From Larkinella punicea (GTDB lineage: Bacteria; Bacteroidota; Bacteroidia; Cytophagales; Spirosomataceae): a DNA stretch of 64,000 bases. Shown in pieces: positions 9,132 through 18,066 of the stretch (the stretch's first letter is position 1; the number at the start of each line of letters is the position of its first letter). The notes under the pieces were generated by a model. That model was not told where the DNA came from and did not search any database. It saw nothing but the letters and a program-made list of their open reading frames with translations. A program made the position numbers and the translations under genes. Location: contig NZ_QOWE01000010.1 of NCBI RefSeq assembly GCF_003334855.1, forward strand, positions 124,001-188,000. Reading direction: 5' to 3'.

Positions 9132-9824
9132 ATGCAAAAAGCAATCATCAGTTGGAGCGGGGGCAAGGATTCGGCTCTCGCTCTCTTTTTCTGCCAGCAA
9201 GCCGGACACTATGATGTGGTGGGCTTGCTCACGAATGTCAATGAACAATTCGGACGGGTCAGCATGCACGGCGTCCGCACCGGGCTGATCGAAACGCAGG
9301 CGCATGTTCTTGAACTGCCTTTGCATACGGTTCAATTTCCCGGAGACGTCTCGATGGAACTCTACAACACGCTGGTTAAACAGAAACTGACAGAGTTGAA
9401 AAAACAGGGCGTTACGCACGTGATTTACGGCGATATTTTTCTGGAAGACCTGCGGCAGTACCGGGAACAGCAACTGAGCGAGGTAGGTTTGCAGGGTGTG
9501 TTTCCATTGTGGAATCAGAACACGACGGTGTTGCTGGCCAAGTTTGTCCAGGCCGGTTTTAAAGCCGTGCTGGTTTGCGTGAACGAAAATCAATTGCCCA
9601 AAAGCTGGGCCGGTCGCGAGTTGGACGCTACGATTTTAAAAGATCTGCCACCGTCGGTCGATCCGTGTGGTGAAAACGGCGAATATCATTCCTTTGTCTA
9701 CGACGGACCGATTTTCAAAGCACCGATACCATTCAAAAAGGGCGAAGTAGTCCGGCGCTCGTATGCTGCTTCGGCAGACACCAATCAGTGGGACACCCAA
9801 TTCATCTTTCAGGATTTGATTTAA
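9132..9824 (+). CDS. PP-loop ATPase of the Dph6 / MJ0570-related family
   Basis: A 230-residue cytoplasmic protein. The PP-loop SGGKDSA (residues 9-15) binds ATP for adenylation chemistry. Other family marks are the MHGVR motif, GDIFLEDLRQYRE (about 97-109) and DPCGENGEYHSFVYDGP near the C terminus, all typical of diphthine-ammonia-ligase-like ATPases (COG2102). Bacteria have no diphthamide, so the eukaryotic reaction is not expected. Its place in a cobalamin-riboswitch operon suggests a role in cobamide salvage or remodelling, for example an amide-forming step, but this is inference. The ATG at 9132 is chosen because the longer frame (from 9009) reads through the inverted repeat. Confidence 0.85.
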   Translation: MQKAIISWSGGKDSALALFFCQQAGHYDVVGLLTNVNEQFGRVSMHGVRTGLIETQAHVLELPLHTVQFPGDVSMELYNTLVKQKLTELKKQGVTHVIYGDIFLEDLRQYREQQLSEVGLQGVFPLWNQNTTVLLAKFVQAGFKAVLVCVNENQLPKSWAGRELDATILKDLPPSVDPCGENGEYHSFVYDGPIFKAPIPFKKGEVVRRSYAASADTNQWDTQFIFQDLI

Positions 9825-10025
9825 TTCTCCGCTCAACTCTTTTGTTTCTCTATTTAACTCCGCGAAACCCCTTTATTAGTTCCACGTGAATCCATAAATC
9901 ATTGATCTATACGACCTTCTATAACCCATTATCTTCCAGACCCTTACAGGGACATTTACAAGCTGATTCTGCCACAAAAAAATTGTTGTATAATTTATAT
10001 TATGTTAACTAGTGTTTTCATTTCT

Positions 10026-10256
10026 CTAAGTATTCTGTTCCACCTCTTCCGTTTCTTGCTTCTCCTCATCCGGTAATCGCTTCAACCGTTTCTCAAGATG
10101 TGTATACCAAAACGCCAATGCACTGTTGAGTAAAATACCGATGGCTACGGATGTCAGCCGACCGCGTAAACTTGCCGTCATAATCGCCATAAAAGCCAGC
10201 CAGCCCCAAACACCAATCATGGTCACGGTGATGAGTACCTTTGTAATCTTTATCAT
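10026..10256 (-). CDS. Small membrane protein of unknown function
   Basis: A 76-residue protein with two hydrophobic segments (about residues 6-24 and 33-50) and a charged, Glu-rich C-terminal tail (EEKQETEEVEQ), so both ends probably face the cytoplasm. No family is recognised. The start ATG 10256 has GAGGTAGTA in front. A longer frame from GTG 10292 would begin inside a terminator loop and was rejected. It lies directly downstream of two terminators that follow the TPR gene, which leaves almost no room for its own promoter. Confidence 0.55.
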   Translation of the reverse strand: MIKITKVLITVTMIGVWGWLAFMAIMTASLRGRLTSVAIGILLNSALAFWYTHLEKRLKRLPDEEKQETEEVEQNT

Positions 10257-10268
10257 TACTACCTCATT

Positions 10269-10308
10269 AAAAAGCTCCGACCTCGCTTTCACAAGATCGG
10301 AGCTTTTT
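10269..10308. terminator. Second terminator downstream of the TPR gene
   Basis: A perfect 12-base stem AAAAAGCTCCGA (10269-10280) / TCGGAGCTTTTT (10297-10308) with a 16-base loop. The T run reads as a terminator on the reverse strand, and also on the forward strand. Confidence 0.8.
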
Positions 10309-10315
10309 ATGGAAT

Positions 10316-10345
10316 AAAAAAGGCAGCCTTTCGAGCTGCCTTTTT
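10316..10345. terminator. First terminator downstream of the TPR gene
   Basis: AAAAAAGGCAGC (from 10316) pairs with GCTGCCTTTTT (10335-10345) across a 7-base loop, directly after the TPR gene stop on the reverse strand. Confidence 0.85.
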
Positions 10346-10347
10346 GG

Positions 10348-11787
10348 TTATTTGCTTTCGACGCAGGGAATTTTCTTCTCTTCGAACTGCTTCAGAATAT
10401 TCTGAAGGTTCGTCAGGTTGTCGTTCAAATCCTGGTCGGTATCTTTCACCGATTTTGCTTTTTCGAAATACGGCAGTGCCTGTTTGAATTTCCCGCAAAC
10501 CTGGCCTTCGATTTCCTTGCCTTTGGTCTGGTAGTCTTTCATGTCCATCATCTCCAGTTGTTTCCGGATCTGAACGGCTTCGTTAAAGTAAGCAGCCCCA
10601 AGGTTGAAGTTCGCATCGAAGTTATTCGGATCAGCCGCCAGCGCTTTGGTGTAGTAGTCTTTGGAAGCGACCCGGCTTTCCTCAACCTGCTTGGTCAGCT
10701 CCGCAATTTTCTGCTCCTGATTGCCAGCCGCTGCGCTCGCCTGAGCCTGCTCCGCAACTTCTTTCTCCAAACCGGTGATTTTTGTTTTGGAATCCGCGAT
10801 CATCTGATTCACCCGCGCAATCTGGTTTTTCACATCGGCGTTCTTCGGCTCTTTCTTCGCGCGGGCCGTCAAACGGGTAAGCTCATTCTGAGACTCTTTC
10901 AGAACCACTTTTTCTTCGCTCAACTGCTTGGTCGCGTTCGGCCCTTTCTTGGCACTGCTCATCAGCTTCGACAGTTCTTCCGTGCCTTTGTTATTTTTGT
11001 CACCGTAAAGGCTGGCAAGCGTCAATAAATGGTTTACGTTGTTGGGGTCTTTGGCAAGCTGCCCTTTCAGTACAGCAATCGCATCATCCATTTTACCCGA
11101 CGTAACCAGGATGCTCGTTTTCTGGGTAGCCAGGTCTTTGCTATTCGGCAAGGTGGCAATTCCCTTATCGATCGTAGCCAGGGCTTTCTCAATTTCCTTG
11201 TCCTGATAGTACAGACTCACCAGCGTGGTGTAGACCGACTGATCTTTTCCGCCGTTCTCGATATACCGCTCAAAATGCGCTTTCGCATCACTGGGCTTCT
11301 CGGTGTTCTGGGTAAAAATACCGGCATACAAAGCCGCCGTGGTGTCTTTCGGATTGATCTCCCCTGCTCTGGACATCAGCGCAGCCGCGTCTTTGAAGTT
11401 TTTCGCCTGGTACTTATAAATACCGGAGTTCATAAACGCCTGAAACAAGGTCTGCCCTTTCATGGCTTCTTCTGCTTCTTTGGCCATTTTACCCGGACCG
11501 CCAGTTTTTTTATCTTTATCCAGTTCGACTACTTTCTTATAGGCATCGTAGGCAACGGTTGCCGCATTCGAGTCCAGTTTAATAGCCTGCGTAGCAATGT
11601 TCTCGTACGTTTTAGCGCGATCCATCCACGTTTTGGGCTTGACAGAGGCCTTCTCATCCGTGATTGCCTTGTCGCTTTTTTCTTTCTCACTCTGGAAAGC
11701 TTTTTCGGTTAGAGCATCAAGCCCTTGAGCATACGATGCTCCTACTGATAAAAATCCCGCCAGTAGGAAGAACGAGAATCGTTTCAT
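10348..11787 (-). CDS. Secreted tetratricopeptide-repeat protein
   Basis: A 479-residue protein with a signal peptide (residues 1 to about 20, ending ASYAQ) and TPR-like helical pairs: about 45-75, 110-260 (e.g. KDTTAALYAGIFTQN and NNVNHLLTLASLYGD) and 385-470 (e.g. NFDANFNLGAAYFNEA). A charged coiled-coil stretch at about 275-370 (repeated KEVAEQAQ, KIAELTKQVEE) interrupts the array. It is probably periplasmic and has a scaffolding role, but the partners are unknown. It starts 71 bases after gyrA on the same strand and is probably cotranscribed. Two terminators follow. Confidence 0.85.
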   Translation of the reverse strand: MKRFSFFLLAGFLSVGASYAQGLDALTEKAFQSEKEKSDKAITDEKASVKPKTWMDRAKTYENIATQAIKLDSNAATVAYDAYKKVVELDKDKKTGGPGKMAKEAEEAMKGQTLFQAFMNSGIYKYQAKNFKDAAALMSRAGEINPKDTTAALYAGIFTQNTEKPSDAKAHFERYIENGGKDQSVYTTLVSLYYQDKEIEKALATIDKGIATLPNSKDLATQKTSILVTSGKMDDAIAVLKGQLAKDPNNVNHLLTLASLYGDKNNKGTEELSKLMSSAKKGPNATKQLSEEKVVLKESQNELTRLTARAKKEPKNADVKNQIARVNQMIADSKTKITGLEKEVAEQAQASAAAGNQEQKIAELTKQVEESRVASKDYYTKALAADPNNFDANFNLGAAYFNEAVQIRKQLEMMDMKDYQTKGKEIEGQVCGKFKQALPYFEKAKSVKDTDQDLNDNLTNLQNILKQFEEKKIPCVESK

Positions 11788-11858
11788 ATGACTAAATTTT
11801 GTGGTTGAACGTTGTTTTTGATTTTATTCTGGAAAGTACTGAATAATTTATGGGAATA

Positions 11859-14408
11859 TCAAGCCATTTGATCAGAGGGTGCTTCCTCCGAACCGTCGAC
11901 CGGCGCTTCCGGCACGATGCCATTCCCTTCAATTTCAACATCTTCCTCCCGGGCGATGCGGGTCACCGACGAAATTTCGTCGCCGTCGCGCAGGTTGATC
12001 AGCCGCACCCCCTGGGTGTTCCTACCAATTACCCGCACCTCATCGACGTGCATCCTGATGGCCGTTCCCGACTTCGTGATGATCATCATGTCATCCGAAT
12101 CGGTTACTTCCAAAATGCCTACCAGATTACCGACTTTATCCGTAACCTTCAGCGTACCAACGCCCTTCGCGCCCCGGTTCGTCACCCGGTATTCGTCGAT
12201 CGGTGACCGTTTTCCGAATCCTTTTTCCGAAACCACCAGCAATTGAGCATCGTCGCGACCGATGCAAACCATACCGACGGCTTTCACCCCCGGCTCTAAA
12301 TCGATGCCGCGAACCCCGGCGGCCGTCCGGCCCATCGGACGAACCCGGCTTTCATTAAACCGGACGGCTTTCCCCAGGCTCGACGAAATGACAATATCGT
12401 TCTGTCCATTGGTCATACAGACATTCAGCAGGCGGTCTCCCTCCTCTTCATTGATCGTGATGGCAATGATCCCGTTCTGGCGCGGACGCGAGTAGGCTTC
12501 CAGCAGGGTTTTCTTGATCGTTCCCTGCTCCGTACACATCACTAGGTAATTGTTGTTGATGTAATCGGCGTTTTTCAAATCCTTCACATTGATCACCGCC
12601 CGCACCTGATCGTCAGACTCGATGTTGATGAAGTTGGCCAGCGGCCGACCTTTCGAATCCCGCGCGCCTTCCGGCAGTTCATACACCGGCAACCAGTACA
12701 ACCGCCCTTTCTGCGTAAAAATCAGCAGGGTGTTGTGCATCGTCGCCATGAACAAATGCTCCGTAAAGTCGTCTTCTTTCGTTTTGGCCGCGCGCGAACC
12801 AACTCCTCCCCGGCTCTGGGTCCGGTATTCGGTCAACGGTGTCCGTTTGATGTAGCCTTCGTGCGAAATCGTAATCAGCATTTCATCGTCGGCGATCAGC
12901 GACAGATCGCTGATGTTGCCGTCGCCCAGAATACTGATTTCGGTCCGGCGGGCGTCGCCGTAACGGGCTTTGAGTTCGAGCAGTTCGTCGCGGATGATTT
13001 GCAGTTTCCGTTCTTCGCTCGCCAGAATACTCCGTAAATCGGCAATCAGTCGGGCCAGTTCTTCGTATTCCGCCACAATCTTGTCGCGTTCGAGACCGGT
13101 CAGGCGTTGCAGACGAAGTTCCAGAATGGCTTTGGCCTGAATTTCCGATAACTTAAACCGGTCGATCAGTCCGTTTTTGGCAACCTCGGGATCCCGCGAA
13201 CTCCGGATGATTTCAATTACCGCATCCAGGTTGTCCAGCGCAATCAGCAGACCTTCCAAAATGTGCGCCCGCTTCTCGGCTTCGCGCAGTTCATATTGCG
13301 TCCGGCGCGTGATCACCTCCTGGCGGTGCTCCACGTAATACCGGATCATGTCTTTCAGATTCAGCAAAACCGGGCGGCCTTTCACCAGCGCGACGTTGTT
13401 GATATTGAAAGCCGACTGCAACTGCGTATGCTTATAGAGGTTGTTCAGAACGACGTTCGGAACCGCATCCCGCTTCAGGTCATACACCACGCGCAATCCG
13501 TCGCGGTCCGACTCATCCCGGAAAGCCGAAATCCCTTCAATCTTTTTATCATTGATCAATTCCGCCGTTTTTTCCAGCATCATGGCTTTGTTGACCATGT
13601 AGGGAACGTCGGAAACGATGATCTGGGTCTTGCCCTTGTTTTCTTCAATGGTGGCATGGGCCCGCAGCACAACCCGGCCCTGGCCGGTCCGGAACGCATT
13701 CCGAACACCTTCGATACCGTAGATGGTAGCCCCCGTCGGAAAATCCGGCGCGGTGATGTGCTCCATCAACTCATCGATGGTAATATCGTGGTTATCGATG
13801 TAGGCCACGATCCCGTTCACCACTTCCGTCAGGTTGTGGGGAGCCATGTTGGTAGCCATCCCGACGGCAATACCCGACGAACCGTTCAGCAGGAGGTTCG
13901 GCAGTTTGGCCGGCATCACGGTCGGCTCTTCCAGGGAGTCATCAAAGTTCGACTGAAAGTCGACCGTCTCCTTATAAATATCGGTGAGCAATTCCTCGGC
14001 AATCCGCTTCAGCCGCGCTTCGGTATACCGCATGGCGGCCGGAAAATCACCGTCGATGGAACCAAAGTTCCCCTGACCATCTACGAGTGGATACCGTAAC
14101 GACCAGTCCTGGGCCATCCGTACCATCGTACCATACACGGATGAATCGCCATGCGGGTGATATTTACCCAAAACCTCCCCAACAATCCGGGCCGATTTTT
14201 TGTGAGGTTTGTTATAATTGACTCCCAGTTCAGCCATTCCGAAAAGCACCCGGCGGTGTACCGGCTTCAGGCCGTCACGGACATCGGGCAAGGCGCGCGA
14301 AATAATGACCGACATCGAATAATCGATGTAGGCACCGCGCATTTCGTCTTCAATGTTGATGGGAATAATGTTGGTGGAGTTGTTCTGTTCTTCTGTCTCT
14401 TCTGCCAT
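11859..14408 (-). CDS. gyrA: DNA gyrase subunit A
   Basis: GyrA is the DNA-breaking and rejoining subunit of gyrase, which introduces negative supercoils using ATP hydrolysed by GyrB. The 849-residue protein has the winged-helix/tower domain with the active-site stretch [10 protein letters not shown] (Tyr128) and a C-terminal six-bladed pinwheel (about 520-820). The GyrA-box equivalent QSRGGVG (about residue 555) departs from the classical QRRGGKG. In the quinolone-determining region GDSSVYGT, the position matching E. coli Ser83 is Ser89 and the position matching Asp87 is Gly93. The C-terminal tail is acidic. The start is the ATG preceding the EETEEQNN tail. Confidence 0.97.
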   Translation of the reverse strand: MAEETEEQNNSTNIIPINIEDEMRGAYIDYSMSVIISRALPDVRDGLKPVHRRVLFGMAELGVNYNKPHKKSARIVGEVLGKYHPHGDSSVYGTMVRMAQDWSLRYPLVDGQGNFGSIDGDFPAAMRYTEARLKRIAEELLTDIYKETVDFQSNFDDSLEEPTVMPAKLPNLLLNGSSGIAVGMATNMAPHNLTEVVNGIVAYIDNHDITIDELMEHITAPDFPTGATIYGIEGVRNAFRTGQGRVVLRAHATIEENKGKTQIIVSDVPYMVNKAMMLEKTAELINDKKIEGISAFRDESDRDGLRVVYDLKRDAVPNVVLNNLYKHTQLQSAFNINNVALVKGRPVLLNLKDMIRYYVEHRQEVITRRTQYELREAEKRAHILEGLLIALDNLDAVIEIIRSSRDPEVAKNGLIDRFKLSEIQAKAILELRLQRLTGLERDKIVAEYEELARLIADLRSILASEERKLQIIRDELLELKARYGDARRTEISILGDGNISDLSLIADDEMLITISHEGYIKRTPLTEYRTQSRGGVGSRAAKTKEDDFTEHLFMATMHNTLLIFTQKGRLYWLPVYELPEGARDSKGRPLANFINIESDDQVRAVINVKDLKNADYINNNYLVMCTEQGTIKKTLLEAYSRPRQNGIIAITINEEEGDRLLNVCMTNGQNDIVISSSLGKAVRFNESRVRPMGRTAAGVRGIDLEPGVKAVGMVCIGRDDAQLLVVSEKGFGKRSPIDEYRVTNRGAKGVGTLKVTDKVGNLVGILEVTDSDDMMIITKSGTAIRMHVDEVRVIGRNTQGVRLINLRDGDEISSVTRIAREEDVEIEGNGIVPEAPVDGSEEAPSDQMA

Positions 14409-14839
14409 AAGAAGTCAATTCTCTGTCCGATAATACGGACGAAGCGATGGTTAAAAAAGTGGAACCGCCGGTTTGGAAATTGTCAGACGGTTTGAGGCTT
14501 GTTCTACGATACGCCTATCATACAAATATGCAAAAAAATCGCCACAAATAAAAGTATTTGCCGCGTGAAGTGCAATTTCTGACCCTCCGGACTGATGCCA
14601 TTTTTCGCGCCATTCCGATCGTATTCGTTCCGACCGCCCCAAAAGGCTTTTCCGGTGAAGGGTTCCGGCAGCGGCCGGACCAGGACCGGAGGCCGGAATG
14701 AATCAAAAACCGGCATGCCAATCGGCAGGTCGTAAACGATCGCGTTCCGGAGCCAATCGACCCATATCTTACCACAACGTATGTTTTATAATTTAAGAAA
14801 GGCCATTGTATGATTTAAAAAGTTTACCGGGGGTTAAAA
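14409..14839. other. Intergenic region between divergent gyrA and the receiver gene
   Basis: About 430 bases that must hold the gyrA promoter (reverse). A CATATTTG sequence on the reverse strand near 14520 resembles a -7 element with one mismatch, but it lacks a well-placed TTG. Open frames at 14504-14775 give proline- and arginine-rich products with no recognisable fold and are not called. I see nothing else. Confidence 0.3.
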
Positions 14840-14868
14840 TTGTATTTGACATATATTATCTATATTTG
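14840..14868 (+). promoter_or_regulatory. Promoter of the single-domain response regulator
   Basis: TTG at 14840-14842, an 18-base spacer and TATATTTG at 14861-14868 fit the Bacteroidota consensus. The ATG lies 37 bases further on. Confidence 0.5.
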
Positions 14869-14905
14869 ACAAAACTACCTTCATTCCCATTCGGCAACTT
14901 TTTCA

Positions 14906-15325
14906 ATGGCTTACAAATACCGCATTATCATTACAGACGACGACGACGATGACCGGCTCCTGTTCAAATCGGTGTTTGATTCCAGTTGGCTGGATTGTGA
15001 GGTTGCCTTCGCCGGTGATGGGGTCGAACTGCTCGACCACCTGAATACCACCCGTCAACTGCCGTCACTGATCTTTCTGGACCTGAATATGCCCCGGATG
15101 GACGGATTTACGACCCTGATCGAACTGCGCTCCAATCCAGCCTTCCGCTCCATTCCGGTGATTATTTTTACAACCTCTTCGCTGCCCGAACACATTACCC
15201 GCTGCTACCAACTGGGGGCCAATACGTACTTAACAAAACCACCTGGTTACCAACAGCTTACAAATTTAATCAGCCAGATCCGGACGTTCTGGCTCGACAC
15301 CGCCCGGATTCCGGCCAGCACCTGA
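14906..15325 (+). CDS. Single-domain response regulator (CheY-like receiver)
   Basis: A 139-residue stand-alone receiver domain. The acidic pocket is in ITDDDDDD (residues 9-16), the phosphoacceptor is Asp59 in IFLDLNMPRMDG, the conserved Thr is in FTTSS (about 88-92) and the conserved Lys is Lys111 in LTKPPG. There is no output domain, so it signals by protein contact, as in Rcp1-like regulators. The next gene is a hybrid sensor kinase on the same strand 232 bases downstream; a functional pairing is possible but unproven. Confidence 0.9.
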   Translation: MAYKYRIIITDDDDDDRLLFKSVFDSSWLDCEVAFAGDGVELLDHLNTTRQLPSLIFLDLNMPRMDGFTTLIELRSNPAFRSIPVIIFTTSSLPEHITRCYQLGANTYLTKPPGYQQLTNLISQIRTFWLDTARIPAST

Positions 15326-15557
15326 CCCCAAGCCCTAACCCGTTGTCGTTTCGGCGATTCCGGCCAGATTACCCCCCGGCGAACAGACCCGCCCATCCCC
15401 CGGTTTTGATAGCCGAAAAAAACACGATTTCCAAACACAACGCCCGATTCAACCATTTTTGGACTAAAATTTGAGGGGGTTTTTATGCCTGGACAAATCG
15501 AACCATTTGTCTGGTAAAAGATAAGTACATTCACTCAACGGGAAGTTAGTCCAACAC

Positions 15558-17960
15558 ATGAAAAGCCGGTTTTTTTCGGGCAAAACCAGTATTCCTATTT
15601 TTTATTACCGCTGTGGTTTACTGTTTTTTTTACTACTGGGTTGCTCACTCCTCCATGCGCAATCAACCGACTTTCCTCCTCCGGCCGCGCGGCAGGGGGT
15701 TCTGGATCTTCGGCGCGTAAACCTCGATCAAAAAATCGTTTCGTTGAACGGAACCTGGAAATGGTACTGGCACACGTTACGAAACCCCGGCGACCCCGAA
15801 ATCCCGTTTGAATACTGCCCATATCCCGGAATCTGGAATTCCCAAACCTGGAAAGGCCAGCCCCTTCCCTCCTACGGCTACGCCACCTACGCTCTGACCG
15901 TTGTGCTGCCGCCCCAACACCCTCCACTGGCTCTCAAACTCCCCGACGCCTACACCGCGTACCGCCTGCTCCTGAATGGGCGGGAACTGGCCCGGAGCGG
16001 CACCCCCGGCACATCAAAAGAAACCACAACGCCCTACTGGTCGACCCAGCTAAAAAACATTCCAGAAAAGGCCGATACGCTCCAACTGCTGCTGCAAATT
16101 GCCAATTTCCACCATTCCAAAGGAGGCCCCTACAAGGCGATTCTGCTGGGCCGGGCCGACACGCTGACGGTAAAAGCAAACCGGGAGCTGGCCCTCAATT
16201 TTCTCCTGACAGGCTGCCTTTTCATGGGCGGATTGTTTTTTTTAGGCCTCTTTCTTTTCGGGCGACACGAAACCTCCATTCTCTATTTCTCGCTGTTTTG
16301 CCTGCTCTACAGCTACCGCATCATCGGTACGGATCAGTATGCCCTCCATTCCATCTTTCACCAGATCGACTGGTCGGTGACGCTCCACCTCGAATACCTC
16401 ACGCTTTTTTTAAGCATTGCCGCTTTTATCCTTTATACCCGCTCCCTCTACCCCGCCGACGTTCACAAACGCTTTTTGACGGCACTGGCGTGGATTTGTC
16501 TGGCATTCGCCGGCATTACGGTCCTTTGTCCGCCCATCATTTTTACCCAATTGGTCAAACCGTTCCTCAGCCTGATGCCGATCTACATCGCCTATGCTTT
16601 TTACGTCTACTGGGTAGCGGCCCAACGAAAACGCCCCGGTGCTGAGTATTCCCTGATGAGTACCGCCGTGCTACTGGGGGTGTTTGTCATCATTATTTTT
16701 AAATATTTCCAGATCGCCTTTCCCGAAAATCTGGTGCTGTTCATCGGCTACATCGGCTTTTTCTTTCTGCAATCGCTGGTGCTCTCGTTCCGGTTTGCGT
16801 TTACGCTCAAACAGGCCAAGGAACAGGCGGAAGATGGCCTGCGGGCCAAAAGCGAATTTCTGAGCACGATGAGCCACGAAATCCGGACGCCCCTGAACGC
16901 GGTGATCGGCATGACGCATTTGCTGCTGCAGGACAAACCCCGACCGGATCAGAAACAGCACCTCGACGTGATGCTGTTTTCGGCCAAAAATTTGCTGCAC
17001 ATCGTCAATGACATTCTGGACTTCAACCGGATTGAAGCCGGCAAAACCACCCTGGAAGAAATCCCGATGGATCCGGCCACCATCCTGCACAAGGTCATTA
17101 CCAGTTACCAGACGGCCGCAAACGAAAAATCACTGACCCTTTCGCTGACGATCGATCCCACCTGGAAAGGCAGGGTAATCGGCGATCCCACCCGATTGGC
17201 CCAAGTCATTTCGAATCTGGTTCACAACGCCATCAAGTTCACCATTCAGGGACAGGTACGGGTGAGCCTGTCCGTGGTTGAACAAACCGGGCAGGACGTC
17301 ACCCTCATGATGGCCGTCGAAGACACCGGCATCGGCATTGCCCCCGAAAAACAGGAACTGGTCTTCAACCGGTTTACACAGGCCGATTCATCGATGTCGC
17401 GCAGTTACGGCGGAACGGGGCTGGGCCTGACCATTTGCCGACGGATTCTGGAGTTGCAAAACGTGGTCCTTCATCTGCAGAGCGAACCGGGGAAAGGGTC
17501 CCGGTTTTACTTCACGCAACAATTCCGGAAAATGACGGATCCGCCGGAAATGCTGTCTGAAAACCAACCCCTGTCGACCGATAAACCCCTGAAAGATGTC
17601 TGCATCCTGCTCGTGGAAGACAACGCGATGAATGTGCTCCTGGCTAAAAGCGTGCTGGAGCGGCTCGGCGCGTCGGTCGATGTGGCCGGCAACGGGCAGG
17701 AAGCAGTCGATAAACTGGATTCGGCCAAACACCGGCTGGTATTGATGGATCTGCAAATGCCGGTCATGGACGGGTATGAAGCAACCCGCATCATCCGCGA
17801 ACGGAACGAAACGCTGCCCATCATTGCCGTTACGGCCAGTCTGGCGCAGGAAGTCGGCAACCGCGCCCAGGTGGCCGGTCTGAACGAAATTCTGGTCAAA
17901 CCCTATAATCCGACCAGCCTGATGCGGGTCATTCTGCGCCACCTCAACCTGCCGGGTTGA
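15558..17960 (+). CDS. Hybrid sensor histidine kinase with 7TMR-DISM sensor
   Basis: An 800-residue membrane kinase. After a signal-anchor (about 17-36, ending LLHAQ) comes an extracytoplasmic DISMED2-like beta-rich domain (about 45-200). Then follow seven transmembrane segments (about 205-410), a coiled linker, HisKA with [12 protein letters not shown] (His440), HATPase_c with [15 protein letters not shown] and GGTGLGLTI, and a C-terminal receiver with [12 protein letters not shown] (Asp731) and LVKPYN. DISM domains usually sense small carbohydrate-like ligands. It lies directly upstream of the CHAT-MoxR-vWA genes on the same strand with about 100 bases between, and may control or be cotranscribed with them. 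That link is inference. Confidence 0.9.
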   Translation: MKSRFFSGKTSIPIFYYRCGLLFFLLLGCSLLHAQSTDFPPPAARQGVLDLRRVNLDQKIVSLNGTWKWYWHTLRNPGDPEIPFEYCPYPGIWNSQTWKGQPLPSYGYATYALTVVLPPQHPPLALKLPDAYTAYRLLLNGRELARSGTPGTSKETTTPYWSTQLKNIPEKADTLQLLLQIANFHHSKGGPYKAILLGRADTLTVKANRELALNFLLTGCLFMGGLFFLGLFLFGRHETSILYFSLFCLLYSYRIIGTDQYALHSIFHQIDWSVTLHLEYLTLFLSIAAFILYTRSLYPADVHKRFLTALAWICLAFAGITVLCPPIIFTQLVKPFLSLMPIYIAYAFYVYWVAAQRKRPGAEYSLMSTAVLLGVFVIIIFKYFQIAFPENLVLFIGYIGFFFLQSLVLSFRFAFTLKQAKEQAEDGLRAKSEFLSTMSHEIRTPLNAVIGMTHLLLQDKPRPDQKQHLDVMLFSAKNLLHIVNDILDFNRIEAGKTTLEEIPMDPATILHKVITSYQTAANEKSLTLSLTIDPTWKGRVIGDPTRLAQVISNLVHNAIKFTIQGQVRVSLSVVEQTGQDVTLMMAVEDTGIGIAPEKQELVFNRFTQADSSMSRSYGGTGLGLTICRRILELQNVVLHLQSEPGKGSRFYFTQQFRKMTDPPEMLSENQPLSTDKPLKDVCILLVEDNAMNVLLAKSVLERLGASVDVAGNGQEAVDKLDSAKHRLVLMDLQMPVMDGYEATRIIRERNETLPIIAVTASLAQEVGNRAQVAGLNEILVKPYNPTSLMRVILRHLNLPG

Positions 17961-18066
17961 CAGACCGTCCCTGCCGTTAAATAATAACCCTGCCCTGGCT
18001 GCTCAGGTTTTAAGTATCTTACTTTCCAAAGTCAGTGCGATGCCGTCAACCGGATTTGGAAGGTCT

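Noticed and set aside
10257-10292. N-terminal extension of the small membrane protein from GTG 10292
   Set aside because: The GTG lies in the loop of a perfect 12-base terminator. The ATG at 10256 gives a complete two-TM protein.
13263-14099. Forward-strand frame (278 codons) opposite gyrA
   Set aside because: Antisense shadow of gyrA, with no domain and no promoter-like sequence.
14504-14775. Overlapping reverse-strand frames upstream of gyrA
   Set aside because: Three overlapping frames in one short region with no homology, composition driven by a local GC-rich patch.
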